A DNA stretch of 64,000 nucleotides from assembly GCF_034343125.1 (NCBI RefSeq), contig NZ_CP139957.1:326001-390000 (forward strand). Reading direction: 5' to 3'. The position numbers and the translations under genes are program-made. Under the pieces are notes generated by a model. That model had not been told where the DNA came from. It was given only the letters and a program-made list of their open reading frames with translations, and did no database searches. Each line of letters opens with the position of its first letter. Positions within the stretch are counted from its first letter, which is position 1. The DNA is from Caldicellulosiruptor danielii (GTDB lineage: Bacteria > Bacillota > Thermoanaerobacteria > Caldicellulosiruptorales > Caldicellulosiruptoraceae). Positions 26,078 to 35,595 of the stretch are shown here, one piece after another.

Positions 26078-27061
26078 ATGCCAACAGTAAAAGATGTTGC
26101 GAAAAGAGCTGGTGTCTCTGTTGCAACAGTTTCAAGGGTTCTCAATAACTCAGAGAAGGTCTCTGAACAGACGCGTCAGAAGGTTTTAAAGGCTATTGAA
26201 GAGCTGGGCTTTAAACCAAACCTTCTTGCGAGAAATTTTCGCAAGGACAAGTCAAATCTGATATTAGTTATACTTCCTACAATTGCTAATGCATACTTTG
26301 CACGTGTTGTTAAAGGAATTGAGGATACTGCCCGAAAGAATGGCTATGGAATACTTCTTTGCACAACACAAAACAGCCCTGAGATTGCTGCAGAGTATTT
26401 AAAGCTTATAGAAAAAAAACAAGTTGATGGAGCTATAATTGCATCTGCAAAGATTGAGATTGATTTTTGCAAGGATCTTGACACAAGAAGGATTGTTCAG
26501 GCATGCGAGTTTTATCCTTTTTTGGACTCATCTTGTGTGCTTATAGACCACAGGAAAGCATTTTACGATGTTGTAGACTATCTTATAAAAAAAGGCAAGA
26601 AAAATATTCTATGCGCAATTGGAAACGAAAACATCCCTTCTGAGTTTGAAAGGAAAGAAGGATACAAAAAAGCTCTTGAAGAAAATGGACTTCAGTTTAG
26701 AGAAGAGAATGTCATTAGATGCAGCTATGGTTGGGCAGAGCTATATGAGAAACTAAAAAATCTTTGCTGTCTTAAAAAATACGATGCAATTGCCTGCTCT
26801 TCAGATTTGATGGCAGTTGGGGCAATAAAAGCTGCCAAAGCTCTGGGGCTTAAAATTCCTGATGAGTTTTCTGTGACAGGTTTTGACAATATCATGATGT
26901 CAAGGTTGTATGAGCCCTCAATCACAACAGTTGCCCAGCCTATGTACTCAATAGGCGAAAAGGCAGCACAGATTTTAATTGATACGCTTGAAAGTCCTGA
27001 TACTTTTAAAAAACAAAAAATTATACTTCCTCATGAGCTCAAGACAAGAGAATCTGCTTGA
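26078..27061 (+). CDS. LacI family transcriptional repressor
   Basis: 327 residues. The N-terminal helix-turn-helix VKDVAKRAGVSVATVSRVLNNSEKVS is followed by the hinge (FKPNLLARNFRKDKSNLI) and a periplasmic-binding-like sugar domain ending in PSITTVAQPMYSIGEKAAQ. These repressors release DNA on binding a sugar or sugar phosphate. Two near-identical palindromes overlap the promoter just downstream, in front of an oxidoreductase and a sugar isomerase, so it most likely controls those genes. No such site was seen in front of its own gene. Confidence 0.92.
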   Translation: MPTVKDVAKRAGVSVATVSRVLNNSEKVSEQTRQKVLKAIEELGFKPNLLARNFRKDKSNLILVILPTIANAYFARVVKGIEDTARKNGYGILLCTTQNSPEIAAEYLKLIEKKQVDGAIIASAKIEIDFCKDLDTRRIVQACEFYPFLDSSCVLIDHRKAFYDVVDYLIKKGKKNILCAIGNENIPSEFERKEGYKKALEENGLQFREENVIRCSYGWAELYEKLKNLCCLKKYDAIACSSDLMAVGAIKAAKALGLKIPDEFSVTGFDNIMMSRLYEPSITTVAQPMYSIGEKAAQILIDTLESPDTFKKQKIILPHELKTRESA

Positions 27062-27086
27062 AGTCTATTTTTTTATTTTAAAACCA

Positions 27087-27115
27087 TTGTAATTGATTAC
27101 ACCATGAGTTATAAT
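27087..27115 (+). promoter_or_regulatory. Promoter of the oxidoreductase-isomerase operon
   Basis: TTGTAA at 27087-27092 and TATAAT at 27110-27115 with 17 bases between. The -35 box lies within the first LacI operator. Confidence 0.75.
27088..27101. promoter_or_regulatory. LacI-type operator O1
   Basis: TGTAATTGATTACA, an imperfect 14-bp palindrome of the LacI/GalR class, overlaps the -35 box. Confidence 0.72.
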
Positions 27116-27121
27116 ATTTTA

Positions 27122-27135
27122 TGTAATCAATTACA
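27122..27135. promoter_or_regulatory. LacI-type operator O2
   Basis: TGTAATCAATTACA is the exact reverse complement of O1; its centre is 34 bases from that of O1 (about three helical turns). It sits at the predicted transcription start. Confidence 0.72.
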
Positions 27136-27157
27136 CCAATAGAGGGGGAAGACAAAA

Positions 27158-28201
27158 TTGAAAAAGCTAAAGCTTGCAATAATTGGATGCGGTTCAATCA
27201 CAAAGCACAGGCATGCGCCCGAGGCAAAGCAAAATCCCAATGTTGAGCTTGTTGCTGTATGTGACAGAAATTTAGAGCATGCAAAAGCCATTGCAGAAAA
27301 GTTTAAAGTTGAAAATGTCTATGATGATTATGAAAAGATGCTAAGAGAAATAAAACCGGATGCAGCAGTGGTTGCAACGCCAAATTATCTTCATGCTGAT
27401 GCTACTATTAAAGCGTTAAAACATGGTGCTCATGTTCTTTGTGAAAAGCCAATGGCAACAACAGAAGAGGAATGCAAAGCTATGATTGAAGCGTCAAAAG
27501 AGTCGGGCAAGTTTTTGATGATTGCTCACAACCAGAGGTTCAATGAAGCACACAAAAAGGCAAAAGAGGTAATACAAAGCGGTGAGCTTGGGAAAGTCTT
27601 GAGCTTTAAAACAACTTTTGGTCATGGCGGACCTGAGAGCTGGAGCTCAGACAAGCCCGATACATGGTTTTTCCACAAAGAAGCTGCTGTGTTTGGTGCT
27701 ATGGGCGATCTTGGCGTTCACAAGATTGACCTTATGAGATTTTTGCTTGGTGAAGAGTTTGTCGAAGCAGCTGCGTTTGTTACAACTCTTTCCAAAAAAT
27801 ATCCAAATGGTAAACTGATTGACGTTGACGACAATGCAGTCTGCATTTTAAAGACGCAGAGCGGCGTGATTGGTACTTTAACTGCTTCATGGACTTACCC
27901 GGGAAGTGAGGATAACTCAACTGTAATCTACTGTGAGAAAGGTTCAATTATACTTTACGCAGACCCGAAATTTTCGATGATAATAAGATATGCAAACGGT
28001 CAAAAAGCATATTTTGAGCTTGACACAATGCAGACAAACGAAAGACAAACAAAATCGGGTGTGATAGACGAATTTATTGATTGTATCTTGACGAACACAC
28101 CGCCAAATATTTCTGGGGAAGAAGGTCTAAAGACAATGAAGGTTGTGTTTGCATGTTTTGAGTCAGCAAAGACTGGCAAAATTGTAAGGATTGATTATTA
28201 A
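27158..28201 (+). CDS. Gfo/Idh/MocA family NAD(P)-dependent oxidoreductase
   Basis: 347 residues. The N-terminal Rossmann domain has LAIIGCGSITKHRHAP (dinucleotide loop, residues 5-20) and the family EKP motif in CEKPMATT near 95, whose Lys is catalytic. The C-terminal alpha/beta domain binds the sugar. The substrate is probably a sugar, sugar acid or inositol. The TTG start at 27158 follows GAGGGGGAAG. It is the first gene of a LacI-controlled operon; the next gene encodes a sugar isomerase-type barrel, a common pairing in keto-sugar catabolism. Confidence 0.9.
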   Translation: MKKLKLAIIGCGSITKHRHAPEAKQNPNVELVAVCDRNLEHAKAIAEKFKVENVYDDYEKMLREIKPDAAVVATPNYLHADATIKALKHGAHVLCEKPMATTEEECKAMIEASKESGKFLMIAHNQRFNEAHKKAKEVIQSGELGKVLSFKTTFGHGGPESWSSDKPDTWFFHKEAAVFGAMGDLGVHKIDLMRFLLGEEFVEAAAFVTTLSKKYPNGKLIDVDDNAVCILKTQSGVIGTLTASWTYPGSEDNSTVIYCEKGSIILYADPKFSMIIRYANGQKAYFELDTMQTNERQTKSGVIDEFIDCILTNTPPNISGEEGLKTMKVVFACFESAKTGKIVRIDY

Positions 28202-28246
28202 ACATTGGGTAAGATTCAAAAAATAAAAAGGGGAGCTGACGATAGA

Positions 28247-29185
28247 ATGAAACTTGGGTTTTTAACAGCCTGCCTGCCAAAACAAAGCCTTGAAAATCTT
28301 GTTGTGTGGGCAAAAAGCATTGGTTTTGAGATGCTGGAGGTTGCATGCTGGCCTGTAAAAAATACAAGAGATTATTCTGGCACAACCTTGGATGTTGCAA
28401 ACCTTACAAAAGATGAAGCAGAAAGAATCAAAAAACTTTTTGAGCAGAACAATATGCAAATTTCCTCTCTTGCATACTATGACAACAACCTGCACCCTGA
28501 CCTTGTGATAAGAAAATCTTACCATGACCATTTAAAAAAGGTAATTGACGCGGCAGAGCTTCTTGGCGTCAAATATGTTGGGACATTTGTTGGAAGAAAC
28601 TATAACAAGACAATCAAAGAAAACTTTGATGAGTTTGAGATTGTGTTCAAAGAGATTTTAGAGTATGCAAAGTCCAAAAATGTATCTATTATAATTGAAA
28701 ACTGCCCAATGCCGGGCTGGAATCCTGACGGTGGATGGATGGGGACAATATCATACTCACCTGAGCTTTGGGAGGAGATGTTTTCGAGGCTTGATTATGA
28801 CAATTTTGGTTTGAACCTTGACCCATCGCACCTTTATTGGCTTGGAATTGACCCTGTTTCTGTGATAAAGGATTTTAAGGATAAAATATTCCATGTTCAT
28901 GCAAAAGACACTCAGGTTTTCAAAGATAAGCTAAACAAGTTCTCAATCTTTGGTAGCCAGATTCAAAGGAAAAATGCTTGGGATATGGGTTACTGGGCAT
29001 ACAGAATGCCAGGTCGCGGCGAGATTGACTGGAAGGCGTTTTTGAAAGAACTAAAACAAAACGGCTATAGCTTTGTTGTAAGCATAGAACATGAGGACCC
29101 AGAATATGAGGGAACTGAAGAAAAAGTAAAAGAGGGACTAAAGCTTGGGTTTGAATATTTAAAAGGTATCTTGAATGAAATATAG
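28247..29185 (+). CDS. Sugar phosphate isomerase/epimerase (xylose isomerase-like TIM barrel)
   Basis: 312 residues of the AP-endonuclease-2/xylose isomerase-like barrel. IIENCPMPGW near residue 148, FGLNLDPSHLYWLGI near 183 and IFHVHAKDT near 210 carry the Glu/Asp/His metal ligands, and VVSIEHEDPEYEG near 280 the last Glu. It should epimerise or isomerise a sugar derivative made by the neighbouring oxidoreductase. Start at the ATG at 28247, 11 bases after AAGGGGAG; the 14 codons upstream are non-coding leader. A terminator follows the stop. Confidence 0.85.
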   Translation: MKLGFLTACLPKQSLENLVVWAKSIGFEMLEVACWPVKNTRDYSGTTLDVANLTKDEAERIKKLFEQNNMQISSLAYYDNNLHPDLVIRKSYHDHLKKVIDAAELLGVKYVGTFVGRNYNKTIKENFDEFEIVFKEILEYAKSKNVSIIIENCPMPGWNPDGGWMGTISYSPELWEEMFSRLDYDNFGLNLDPSHLYWLGIDPVSVIKDFKDKIFHVHAKDTQVFKDKLNKFSIFGSQIQRKNAWDMGYWAYRMPGRGEIDWKAFLKELKQNGYSFVVSIEHEDPEYEGTEEKVKEGLKLGFEYLKGILNEI

Positions 29186-29215
29186 CCATAAAAACAGTTC
29201 ATTTAAATTATTTTT

Positions 29216-29250
29216 AAGCGGTCGGAAATAAAATTTTGCCGACCGTTTTT
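29216..29250 (+). terminator. Rho-independent terminator
   Basis: CGGTCGG (29219-29225) pairs with CCGACCG (29239-29245), extended by A/T pairs, followed by T5. Confidence 0.9.
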
Positions 29251-29357
29251 GTTTTGTAACAACTTTTTAATATTTGAATAGTAGAAGCAGGTACAAAAAA
29301 AGGGTAAAATATTATATATGAAAACACGAAAAAAATCAAAGTAAGGAGCAGACAAAA

Positions 29358-30758
29358 ATGGTAGGATATTTACTGCCACATCCACCAATCTTGATTCCCG
29401 AGATTGGGAGAGGCGAGGAGAAAAAGTGCCAGGCAACGTTAGATGCTTTGGAAAAGGTAGCAAGTGAGATAGCTGAATATAGACCTGAGGTCATAGCCAT
29501 AATATCACCCCATGCACCTGTTTTTTCGAATGCTTTTTTCTTGAACGACAAGCCAGAAATTTATGGAAGCCTTGCAAGATGGGGTATATATGGAATTGAA
29601 TTTAGGTTTAAAAATAACCTTGAGATAGTTCAAGACATAGTAAAAATGTGTAGCTATGAAGGTTTGGTAGCTGCATTTGTGTCAGACAAAATTCAAAAAA
29701 GATATGGCGTTTCGCGAGAGCTTGACCATGGCGCTTTAGTTCCGCTTTATTTTATCACCAAAAAGTATAAAGACTTTGAGCTTATACACACATCTTACTG
29801 TATGCTTGATGATATAAAGCTTTATAAATATGGAATGATACTCAGAAAAGCAATTGAAAAGCAAGGGAAAAGAGGTTTGATTGTAGCTTCTGGTGACCTT
29901 TCGCACAAACTATCTTACGATGGACCTTACGGGTTTGCAAAAGAAGGACCTGAGTTTGACAGACTTTTGGTTAAACTTTTGCAAACAAGCAACATAAGAG
30001 CACTTTATAGCATAGATACTGTGCTTTCAGAAAAGGCGGCCGAATGTGGCTTCAGGTCTATAAAGGTTTTGCTTGGTGCATTTGATGGGTATGAAGTAGA
30101 ATCAAAGGTTTATTCGTATGAAGGACCATTTGGTGTTGGGTACTGTGTTGCTGCCTTTTACCGTAAAGGAGAAAAGTGCTCTTCTTTGCTTGATGAGATA
30201 GTTCAAAAAAGGAAAGAGAGACTAAAAAAGATAAGAGAAAATGAAGATGAGTATATAAGACTTGCAAGAGAAAGCTTAGAATACTATGTAAGACACCGCA
30301 GGTACTTAGAGCACATACCAGATTATGTCACAGAAAGGATGCTAAAAGAAAGAGCAGGTGTTTTTGTGTCAATCAAAAAAGATGGGAATTTAAGAGGATG
30401 TATAGGTACAATTTATCCTACCCAAGAAAACATTGCAAAAGAGATAATCAGAAACGCTGTTGCAGCAGGGTTTCATGACCCGAGGTTTGAAGAGGTCACA
30501 GAAGATGAGCTTGACTCTTTGGTGTATGATGTTGATATTTTAAGTACACCTGAAAAGGTAAATTCAATTTCAGAACTTGATCCCAAAAAGTATGGTGTGA
30601 TTGTCCGAAAAGGTGCAAGACAAGGACTTTTGCTTCCTGATTTAGAGGGTGTTGACACAACTGAGCAGCAGCTCAGAATTGCCTGCCAAAAGGCGGGAAT
30701 TGACTATGATAGAGAAGATTTTGAGATAGAAAGGTTTACAGTTGAAAGACACAAGTAA
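29358..30758 (+). CDS. AmmeMemoRadiSam proteins B and A fused (Memo-like plus AMMECR1 domain)
   Basis: 466 residues with two domains. Residues 1-265 are the Memo/LigB-type extradiol-dioxygenase fold (ISPHAPVF near 49, RELDHGALVPLYF near 118, VASGDLSHKLSYDGP near 175), whose His/Cys residues can bind a metal. From about 285 on is an AMMECR1 domain (VSIKKDGNLRGCIGTIYPT, FHDPRFEEVTEDEL, VYDVDILSTPEKV). Both families accompany a specific radical SAM enzyme, encoded next. The process they serve is still unknown. ATG at 29358 is preceded by AAGGAGCAG. Confidence 0.9.
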   Translation: MVGYLLPHPPILIPEIGRGEEKKCQATLDALEKVASEIAEYRPEVIAIISPHAPVFSNAFFLNDKPEIYGSLARWGIYGIEFRFKNNLEIVQDIVKMCSYEGLVAAFVSDKIQKRYGVSRELDHGALVPLYFITKKYKDFELIHTSYCMLDDIKLYKYGMILRKAIEKQGKRGLIVASGDLSHKLSYDGPYGFAKEGPEFDRLLVKLLQTSNIRALYSIDTVLSEKAAECGFRSIKVLLGAFDGYEVESKVYSYEGPFGVGYCVAAFYRKGEKCSSLLDEIVQKRKERLKKIRENEDEYIRLARESLEYYVRHRRYLEHIPDYVTERMLKERAGVFVSIKKDGNLRGCIGTIYPTQENIAKEIIRNAVAAGFHDPRFEEVTEDELDSLVYDVDILSTPEKVNSISELDPKKYGVIVRKGARQGLLLPDLEGVDTTEQQLRIACQKAGIDYDREDFEIERFTVERHK

Positions 30759-30771
30759 GGGAAGATGGCAG

Positions 30772-31620
30772 ATGGTTGAGGCAAGATATTATGAAAAGCT
30801 TGAAGGTAAAAAAGTCAGGTGCAAGCTCTGTCCGCATGGTTGCATTCTATCACAGGGCAGCACAGGTTTTTGCAGGGCAAGAAAAAATGTTGATGGGAAA
30901 CTGTATTCGCTAAACTATGGTTATATATCTTCAATTGCATTTGACCCTATAGAGAAAAAACCTCTTTATCATTTTTATCCGGGGTCGAGTATACTCTCTA
31001 TAGGGACATTTGGGTGTTCGTTTAGATGCCTTCACTGCCAGAACTTTGAGATTTCCCAGCTAACTCCTAATGTGTTCGAGGTTGAGATAGAGAAGCTAAT
31101 TGCTCTTGCTAAAAAAGACCCAAAATGCATCGGTATAGCTTTTACTTACAATGAACCCACCATCTGGTTTGAATATGTAATGGATGTGGCAAAAGCTTTT
31201 AAACAGGAAGGGCTAAAGACTGTGCTTGTCACAAACGGGTATTTGAACGAGGAGCCGCTTCAAGAGCTTCTTGAAGTGATAGATAGCGCAAATATTGATG
31301 TGAAAGCTTTTAATGATGAGTTTTATAAAAAGGTTTGCAGCGGGGATTTAGAGACGGTAAAAAGGTTTGTGGAAGTTTGTGCAAAAAAAATTCATATTGA
31401 AATAACAACACTCATTATACCAACGTTAAATGATAGGGATGAAGAAATAGAAAATCTTGCAAAGTGGATTGCATCAATTGATGATAGAATTCCACTACAC
31501 CTTACAAGATATTTTCCAAGATACAAGATGACTCTTCCGCCAACTCCAAAAGAGACATTAATGAGACTAAGAGAGGTTGCTAAAAAGTATCTTGTGAATG
31601 TGTATCTTGGTAATATTTAG
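30772..31620 (+). CDS. AmmeMemoRadiSam system radical SAM enzyme
   Basis: 282 residues. An N-terminal cysteine-rich segment (CKLCPHGCILSQGSTGFCRAR) precedes the radical SAM CX3CX2C in FGCSFRCLHCQNFEIS, and NEPTIWFE and NIDVKAF follow. The layout is that of PflA-like enzymes of the AmmeMemoRadiSam group. I place the start at the ATG at 30772, 13 bases after the previous stop and behind AAGGGA; an ATG at 30742 would overlap the preceding gene. With the fused Memo-AMMECR1 protein it completes the three-part set in two genes. The next gene, cdaA, starts 21 bases later. Confidence 0.9.
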   Translation: MVEARYYEKLEGKKVRCKLCPHGCILSQGSTGFCRARKNVDGKLYSLNYGYISSIAFDPIEKKPLYHFYPGSSILSIGTFGCSFRCLHCQNFEISQLTPNVFEVEIEKLIALAKKDPKCIGIAFTYNEPTIWFEYVMDVAKAFKQEGLKTVLVTNGYLNEEPLQELLEVIDSANIDVKAFNDEFYKKVCSGDLETVKRFVEVCAKKIHIEITTLIIPTLNDRDEEIENLAKWIASIDDRIPLHLTRYFPRYKMTLPPTPKETLMRLREVAKKYLVNVYLGNI

Positions 31621-31641
31621 AAAATAGTGGGGGAGAAAGGT

Positions 31642-32499
31642 TTGCTTAAGGATTTTTCTTTTTATCTTCAGGAGTTTTTGAGAAACGTAACACTGATCAA
31701 GGTTTCGCCGTTTGATATTATTGACATTGCAATTGTGTCGTTTGTGATATACAAAATAATTGTGTGGATAAAAGACACAAGAGCGTATCAGCTCATAAAA
31801 GGAATAGCGGTCCTAATTGTAATAACACAGGTGAGCAAATGGCTGAATCTCAATGTCATAAACTGGCTTTTGACAAATACACTATCTTATGGTGTTCTGG
31901 CACTTTTGATTGTTTTTCAGCCGGAACTAAGACGTGCTTTAGAGGAGATTGGAAGAAGCAAAATCTGGGGCAAGTTTTTGTGGCTTGGTCCTGATGAGGA
32001 AATGGCAATAAAGTGGCAAAACAGCGTTGAAGAAATCATAAAGGCTGTGATGTATCTTTCAAAAAACAAGATTGGTGCATTGATTGTTGTTGAAGGTCAG
32101 ACCAAAATAGGAGATATTATCAACACAGGGATTATAATTGATTCAGAGATTTCATCCCAGCTTTTGATAAATATATTTATTCCCAACACACCGCTTCACG
32201 ATGGTGCAGTGATTATAAGAGATGGGAAGATAAAAGCAGCTGCATGTTTTTTGCCTCTATCTGAGAACAGATACATAAGTAAAGAGCTTGGAACACGACA
32301 CAGAGCGGCACTTGGGATATCCGAAAACTCTGATGCAACAGCAATTGTTGTATCAGAAGAGACAGGGATTATTTCTGTTGCGTACAATGGGGGGCTTACA
32401 AGAAACTTAGGACCTGAGGCTTTAAGAAAAATACTTCTCAGGCCTTTGAAGCAAGAAAAAGAGAAAAATGGGTTAAGTATTTTCAAGTGGAGGCGCTAA
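31642..32499 (+). CDS. cdaA: Membrane diadenylate cyclase (c-di-AMP synthase)
   Basis: 285 residues. Three N-terminal membrane segments (about residues 22-40, 55-75, 80-95) and a DAC domain with HDGAVIIRDGKIKAAACFLP (DGA motif) and ELGTRHRAALGISE (RHR motif), both needed to condense two ATP into c-di-AMP. This messenger controls potassium/osmolyte uptake and wall homeostasis in Firmicutes. I choose the TTG at 31642, 6 bases after GGGGGAG, not the GTG at 31627 inside that run. The regulator cdaR follows immediately; the usual third gene glmM does not. Confidence 0.93.
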   Translation: MLKDFSFYLQEFLRNVTLIKVSPFDIIDIAIVSFVIYKIIVWIKDTRAYQLIKGIAVLIVITQVSKWLNLNVINWLLTNTLSYGVLALLIVFQPELRRALEEIGRSKIWGKFLWLGPDEEMAIKWQNSVEEIIKAVMYLSKNKIGALIVVEGQTKIGDIINTGIIIDSEISSQLLINIFIPNTPLHDGAVIIRDGKIKAAACFLPLSENRYISKELGTRHRAALGISENSDATAIVVSEETGIISVAYNGGLTRNLGPEALRKILLRPLKQEKEKNGLSIFKWRR

Positions 32500-32501
32500 A
32501 G

Positions 32502-33740
32502 TTGAAAAAGATTACTATAAAAAAACCAAAAGACGACAATTTCTGGCTCAGAGTTGTGTCTGTGCTGATTGCAATTGTTCTGTGGTTTTATGTAAATAGC
32601 ATTATAAATCCTATAAAGAAAAGGGAGATTATTATTCCCATTAAATACAACATTGCAACCTTGTCTAAAGGTCTTGTGATGAAAGAGACTGATGCCAAAG
32701 AAGTAAGAATAGTTATAAGTGGAACGCAAGATGAACTTAGCAAGGTTGATGAAAAGAATATCCAGGCAACGGTAGACTTTTCTGATATAAGACAGACAGG
32801 TGATGTAAAACTTCCAATAGCTATCCAGAACCCTTACCACAGGATTAACATAGAAAGTGTGTATCCTAAAAACGTTACAGTAACTATTGACAATCTTGTA
32901 ACAATCCAGAAAGATGTTTCTGTTGAGATAAACGGAAATCCCAAGAAGGGTTATATTATAAATAATTATCAGGAAGAGCCTAATGTGATAAGTATAAAAG
33001 GTGCTGAGAGTGATATAAAAGAGATTTCGAAATGCATAGCTCAGCTGAACCTGAGTCTTAACGATAGGTCGTTCAAAGCGTCTGTACCTGTGAAGGTAAT
33101 AGATTCAAGGGGAAAAGACATAACATCGCTTTTTGACCTGTCTCAAAAGAGCATAGATGTGTATGTGGAGATACTCAAGACAAAGCAAGTGCCATTGAGT
33201 GTCAAGTTTAAAGGTAGTCTTCCACCGAGTAAAGTGATTTCAAAGATAATTTTAAAACCTTCTACAATCAATATAGCAGGAAAAGAGGAAGACATAAACT
33301 CAATAAATGAGATTGTTGTAGGGACTATTGATACAAAGATGCTTGAAAATAAATCAACATTCCAGTTTGACTTTAGTCTTCCGAAGAATATAAAGTCCTT
33401 AGACAATGTAAAACAGGTTACAATCACTATATATACAGATTCAGTTGTTGAGAAATCTATCAATGTCCCTGTTGAAGTGAGAGAACTATCACCAGGGCTT
33501 GTTGCAAAACTCAGTCCTGACAAGGTTAAAGTAGAGCTCAGATACTACCAAAGTGTGCAAAATTCTATAGACTTTAATTCTTTGAAGGCGTATGTAGATG
33601 TTTCGAATCTGACGAAAGGAAGTTATGACCTTCAAGTATTGGTTGAAAAGCCTGCAAACATAGAAGATTTTGATGTCTTCCCCACTTACATAAGAGTGGA
33701 AATTTCAGAAAATAGTCAGCTTCAGCCTCAATCTCAATAA
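32502..33740 (+). CDS. cdaR: CdaA regulatory protein CdaR (YbbR domains)
   Basis: 412 residues. One N-terminal membrane segment (about 12-32, FWLRVVSVLIAIVLWFYVNS) is followed by several extracytoplasmic YbbR repeats of about 80 residues (starting near 45, 130, 215 and 300). CdaR binds CdaA and tunes c-di-AMP synthesis. The TTG at 32502 is 9 bases after GGAGG and 2 bases after the cdaA stop. The last residues are Gln/Ser/Pro rich. Confidence 0.9.
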   Translation: MKKITIKKPKDDNFWLRVVSVLIAIVLWFYVNSIINPIKKREIIIPIKYNIATLSKGLVMKETDAKEVRIVISGTQDELSKVDEKNIQATVDFSDIRQTGDVKLPIAIQNPYHRINIESVYPKNVTVTIDNLVTIQKDVSVEINGNPKKGYIINNYQEEPNVISIKGAESDIKEISKCIAQLNLSLNDRSFKASVPVKVIDSRGKDITSLFDLSQKSIDVYVEILKTKQVPLSVKFKGSLPPSKVISKIILKPSTINIAGKEEDINSINEIVVGTIDTKMLENKSTFQFDFSLPKNIKSLDNVKQVTITIYTDSVVEKSINVPVEVRELSPGLVAKLSPDKVKVELRYYQSVQNSIDFNSLKAYVDVSNLTKGSYDLQVLVEKPANIEDFDVFPTYIRVEISENSQLQPQSQ

Positions 33741-33776
33741 AAGAATACTGTGCACAGTAAAAGAGGAGATGACCTG

Positions 33777-35558
33777 ATGCTAATTGAGGAAAAACTTTTT
33801 AATCTTCCTACATCACCAGGAGTTTATATAATGAAAGATGAAAATGGAAATGTTATATATGTTGGCAAGGCTGTAAACCTGCGAAATAGGGTTAGACAGT
33901 ATTTTCAAAACTCTCAAGATATACAGCCAAAGACAAGGCTTATGGTAAGGAAAATAAAAGACCTTGACTATATTGTGACAGACAATGAGGTAGAAGCTTT
34001 GATTTTAGAGTGCAACCTAATAAAAGAATATAGGCCTAAGTACAATGTTCTTTTGAGAGATGACAAAAACTACCAGTATATAAAGATAACAAACGAGATG
34101 TTTCCACGGCTTGTGACAACAAGAAAGGTTGAAAAAGACGGCAGCCGTTATTTTGGTCCGTACGTCAGCGGGTATTCTGTAAAGCAAACAGTTGAGCTAC
34201 TCAAAAGCCTTTTTATGCTCAGGACTTGCAAGAAAAAGTTCCCTGACCAGCTTGGCAAGGGCAGACCCTGCCTTAACTTTCATATAGAAAAGTGTCTTGG
34301 TGTGTGCAAGGGAGATGTTTCTGAAGAAGAATACCAAAAGCTAGTTAGCAAGGCTGTAAAGGTTTTGAGCGGCAAGGGCGATGAGATTGTTGAAGAGCTC
34401 AAAGCAAAAATGTTTGAATATGCCGAAAGTCTAATGTTTGAAAAGGCACAGGAGATAAAAAATAAGCTTTCAAGTCTTGAGCAAATAATTACAAAACAGA
34501 AAGTAATTTATGCAGATGACAGAAGTGAAGATGTTATAAACTTTGCAAAAGATCACACACACATTGCAATTGTTGTGCTAATTATTAGAAATGGCAAGCT
34601 TATAAACAAGGAAGAGTTTGTTTTGAAAGCTGAAGAGGATACATTTGAGAGGTTCTTAGAGCAATACTACTCTGATGTTGTGTCTCTGCCAAAAGAGATT
34701 GTCATTCCTCATGAAATAGAAAACGCTGACAATGTTGAAAAGATGATTGAAAAACTTTATGGGTTCAAAGTGAAGGTAACTGTTCCAAAACAGGGTGAAA
34801 AAAAGCAGCTACTTGACATGGCAAAAAAGAATGCAGAGATTTCACTTGCTAACAGGCAAAGAGTAGATGATGTTTATGCTGAGGCGCTTTTAACTCTTAA
34901 GAATATCCTTGGGCTTGAAAATGAAATTGAAAAGATAGAAAGTTACGACATTTCCAACATTGCAGGTGCAGACAATGTAGGGACCCTTGTTGTGTTTGAG
35001 GATGGAAGGTTTAACAAAGAATTTTATAGGAAGTTCAAAATAAAAGGATTTGAAGGGCAGGATGATATAAGAAGCGTCAAAGAAGTTTTGACAAGAAGAT
35101 TTACAAACTTAGAAAAGCATGGGAGAATTCCTGATTTGATATTGATTGATGGTGGACAAAATCAGGTCAATGCTGCTTTAGAGGTTTTGAACACTTTGGG
35201 ATTTTCTATTCCTGTTGCTGGCATGGTGAAAGATGATAGACACAAAACAAGAGACTTGATTTACAATGGGAAAGAGTTAGGCATTCAGGAGTATCCACTT
35301 GTGTATAAACTTATATATGCTATTCAAGAAGAAACGCACAGGTTTGCGGTGAAGTTTCACAGAGAAGTTAGAAAGAAGCATCTGTATGAGTCAATTTTAG
35401 ATGAAATAGAGGGAATAGGAGAGAAAAGAAAACTCAAGCTCTTTAGGACTTTTGGTTCAATTGACAATTTGAGAAAGGCAAGCATTGAAGAGATTGTAAA
35501 AGCAGCTGACATTCCATATGAGGTTGCTTTGAAGATAAAAGAAAAGATTGGAGTATAA
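33777..35558 (+). CDS. uvrC: Excinuclease ABC subunit C
   Basis: 593 residues. N-terminal GIY-YIG nuclease ([20 protein letters not shown] near residue 12), CX-rich linker ([29 protein letters not shown]), UvrB-binding UVR motif near 205, RNase H-like C-terminal nuclease ([28 protein letters not shown]) and terminal helix-hairpin-helix pair. It makes the dual incision of nucleotide excision repair. The ATG at 33777 follows AGAGGAG by 8 bases. The gene overlaps the upstream reading frame of hprK but not its likely start. Confidence 0.96.
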   Translation: MLIEEKLFNLPTSPGVYIMKDENGNVIYVGKAVNLRNRVRQYFQNSQDIQPKTRLMVRKIKDLDYIVTDNEVEALILECNLIKEYRPKYNVLLRDDKNYQYIKITNEMFPRLVTTRKVEKDGSRYFGPYVSGYSVKQTVELLKSLFMLRTCKKKFPDQLGKGRPCLNFHIEKCLGVCKGDVSEEEYQKLVSKAVKVLSGKGDEIVEELKAKMFEYAESLMFEKAQEIKNKLSSLEQIITKQKVIYADDRSEDVINFAKDHTHIAIVVLIIRNGKLINKEEFVLKAEEDTFERFLEQYYSDVVSLPKEIVIPHEIENADNVEKMIEKLYGFKVKVTVPKQGEKKQLLDMAKKNAEISLANRQRVDDVYAEALLTLKNILGLENEIEKIESYDISNIAGADNVGTLVVFEDGRFNKEFYRKFKIKGFEGQDDIRSVKEVLTRRFTNLEKHGRIPDLILIDGGQNQVNAALEVLNTLGFSIPVAGMVKDDRHKTRDLIYNGKELGIQEYPLVYKLIYAIQEETHRFAVKFHREVRKKHLYESILDEIEGIGEKRKLKLFRTFGSIDNLRKASIEEIVKAADIPYEVALKIKEKIGV

Positions 35559-35595
35559 AAATAAATTGACCTCGAAAGAAAGGTGTGGGTACAAA

